Below are positions 5,139-5,496 of a stretch of DNA of 5,496 nucleotides, piece after piece. The first letter of the stretch is position 1. Each line of letters opens with the position of its first letter. The translations under genes were made by a program, and so were the position numbers. A model generated the notes under the pieces. The model did not search any database. It was not told where the DNA came from and worked only from the letters and a program-made list of their open reading frames with translations. Source of the DNA: Nanohaloarchaea archaeon PL-Br10_U2g5 (lineage in GTDB: Archaea; Halobacteriota; Halobacteria; Halobacteriales; Haloferacaceae); NCBI GenBank assembly GCA_001564205.1, contig LKMY01000136.1, positions 1 through 5,496 on the forward strand. The letters run 5' to 3'.

Positions 5139-5492
5139 ATGTCAATTCCGTTTATCGGCTCGATAGTCGCGTTCGTGGTCGCCCTGCTCGTGGGCGGGCT
5201 CGCCATCTACCTCAGCGCCCGCTTCGTCGTCGACGTCGACGACTACGGCCACGCAGTGGTCACCGCGCTGCTCGGCGCGCTCGGTTGGGCGCTCACCGCG
5301 TGGATCCCGCTCATCGGCCCGCTCATCGCGCTGATCGTGTGGGTCGGCGTCATCAACTGGCGATACCCCGGCGGCTGGGTGAAGGCGGCCATCATCGGCG
5401 GCGGTGCATGGATCGCCGCGCTCGTCGTCCTCTTCGTTCTCAATGCCGTCTTCCGACTCGGCGTCGGGGCGTTCGGGATCCCGGGCGTTTGA
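5139..5492 (+). CDS. Small hydrophobic membrane protein of unknown function
   Basis: I do not recognise a named family. The 117-residue protein is almost wholly hydrophobic, with likely membrane segments at about 5-25, 38-54, 57-73 and 81-103. The segments around 38-73 are split by a Pro at 57 and Pro at 61, so three or four passes are possible. The loop after the first segment is acidic (Asp32, Asp34, Asp35, then Tyr-Gly-His). A short NWRYPGGWV stretch (73-81) before the last segment looks like the most conserved-looking part, and six tryptophans are spread through the chain. There is no cleavable signal peptide, metal motif or enzyme motif. The ATG at 5139 is supported by the TATA-like box about 27 bases upstream. 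It is 251 bases from argF with its own promoter, so it is probably not part of arginine synthesis. Its stop is 4 bases before the window end. Confidence 0.85.
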   Translation: MSIPFIGSIVAFVVALLVGGLAIYLSARFVVDVDDYGHAVVTALLGALGWALTAWIPLIGPLIALIVWVGVINWRYPGGWVKAAIIGGGAWIAALVVLFVLNAVFRLGVGAFGIPGV

Positions 5493-5496
5493 ATGA

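Noticed and set aside
4921..5145. 74-codon minus-strand frame in the argF downstream gap, with a T6 run 30 bases beyond its stop
   Set aside because: It runs through both palindromes and over the promoter of the next gene. The product is basic and Ala/Arg/Pro-rich, unlike haloarchaeal proteins, and no promoter or ribosome-binding site is seen. It is probably a by-product of the repeat block.
4933..5166. 77-codon + strand frame overlapping the promoter and start of the membrane gene
   Set aside because: Arg-rich low-complexity product, no ribosome-binding site, and it overlaps a better gene in another frame.

Overview
The window comes from a haloarchaeon (class Halobacteria). The DNA is very GC-rich, the predicted proteins are strongly acidic (Asp/Glu-rich tails and extensions), and two ribosome-binding sites read GGAGGTGA and GAGGTGA. 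A TATA-like box about 27 bases before an ATG suggests a leaderless transcript. A GC-rich palindromic intergenic block resembles dispersed repeats I associate with Halorubrum, but that genus hint is weak.

Positions 1-4887 hold an arginine biosynthesis operon on the + strand in the order argC (3' part only), argB, argD, argE, argF. The first four are packed by stop/start overlaps: ATGA at 630-633, ATGA at 1571-1574 and GTGATG at 2695-2700. A 114-base spacer separates argE from argF. The spacer opens with a strong hairpin directly after the argE stop and ends in a CA-rich leader without a ribosome-binding site. Motifs in argC, argB and argE match the LysY, LysZ and LysK branch, which works on glutamate attached to the carrier protein LysW/ArgW rather than on N-acetylglutamate. 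The carrier-bound semialdehyde is made by argB and argC, aminated by argD and released as ornithine by argE. ArgF then carbamoylates free ornithine to citrulline. The carrier and its ligase (argW/lysW and argX) should lie just upstream, outside the window.

Positions 4888-5138 are intergenic. They hold two GC-rich hairpins, one of them a 31-base palindrome with a symmetrical tandem G-A mismatch, then a 10-base direct repeat at 11-base spacing, then a TATA-like promoter. Positions 5139-5492 encode a small membrane protein of unknown function with about four membrane segments, read on the + strand from its own promoter. The window ends 4 bases after its stop.

I found no mobile element, CRISPR array, tRNA or rRNA. 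The pathway is known in outline. The less explained material is the intergenic palindromes, the paired repeat before the membrane gene, and basic patches in otherwise acidic enzymes that may dock the carrier protein.
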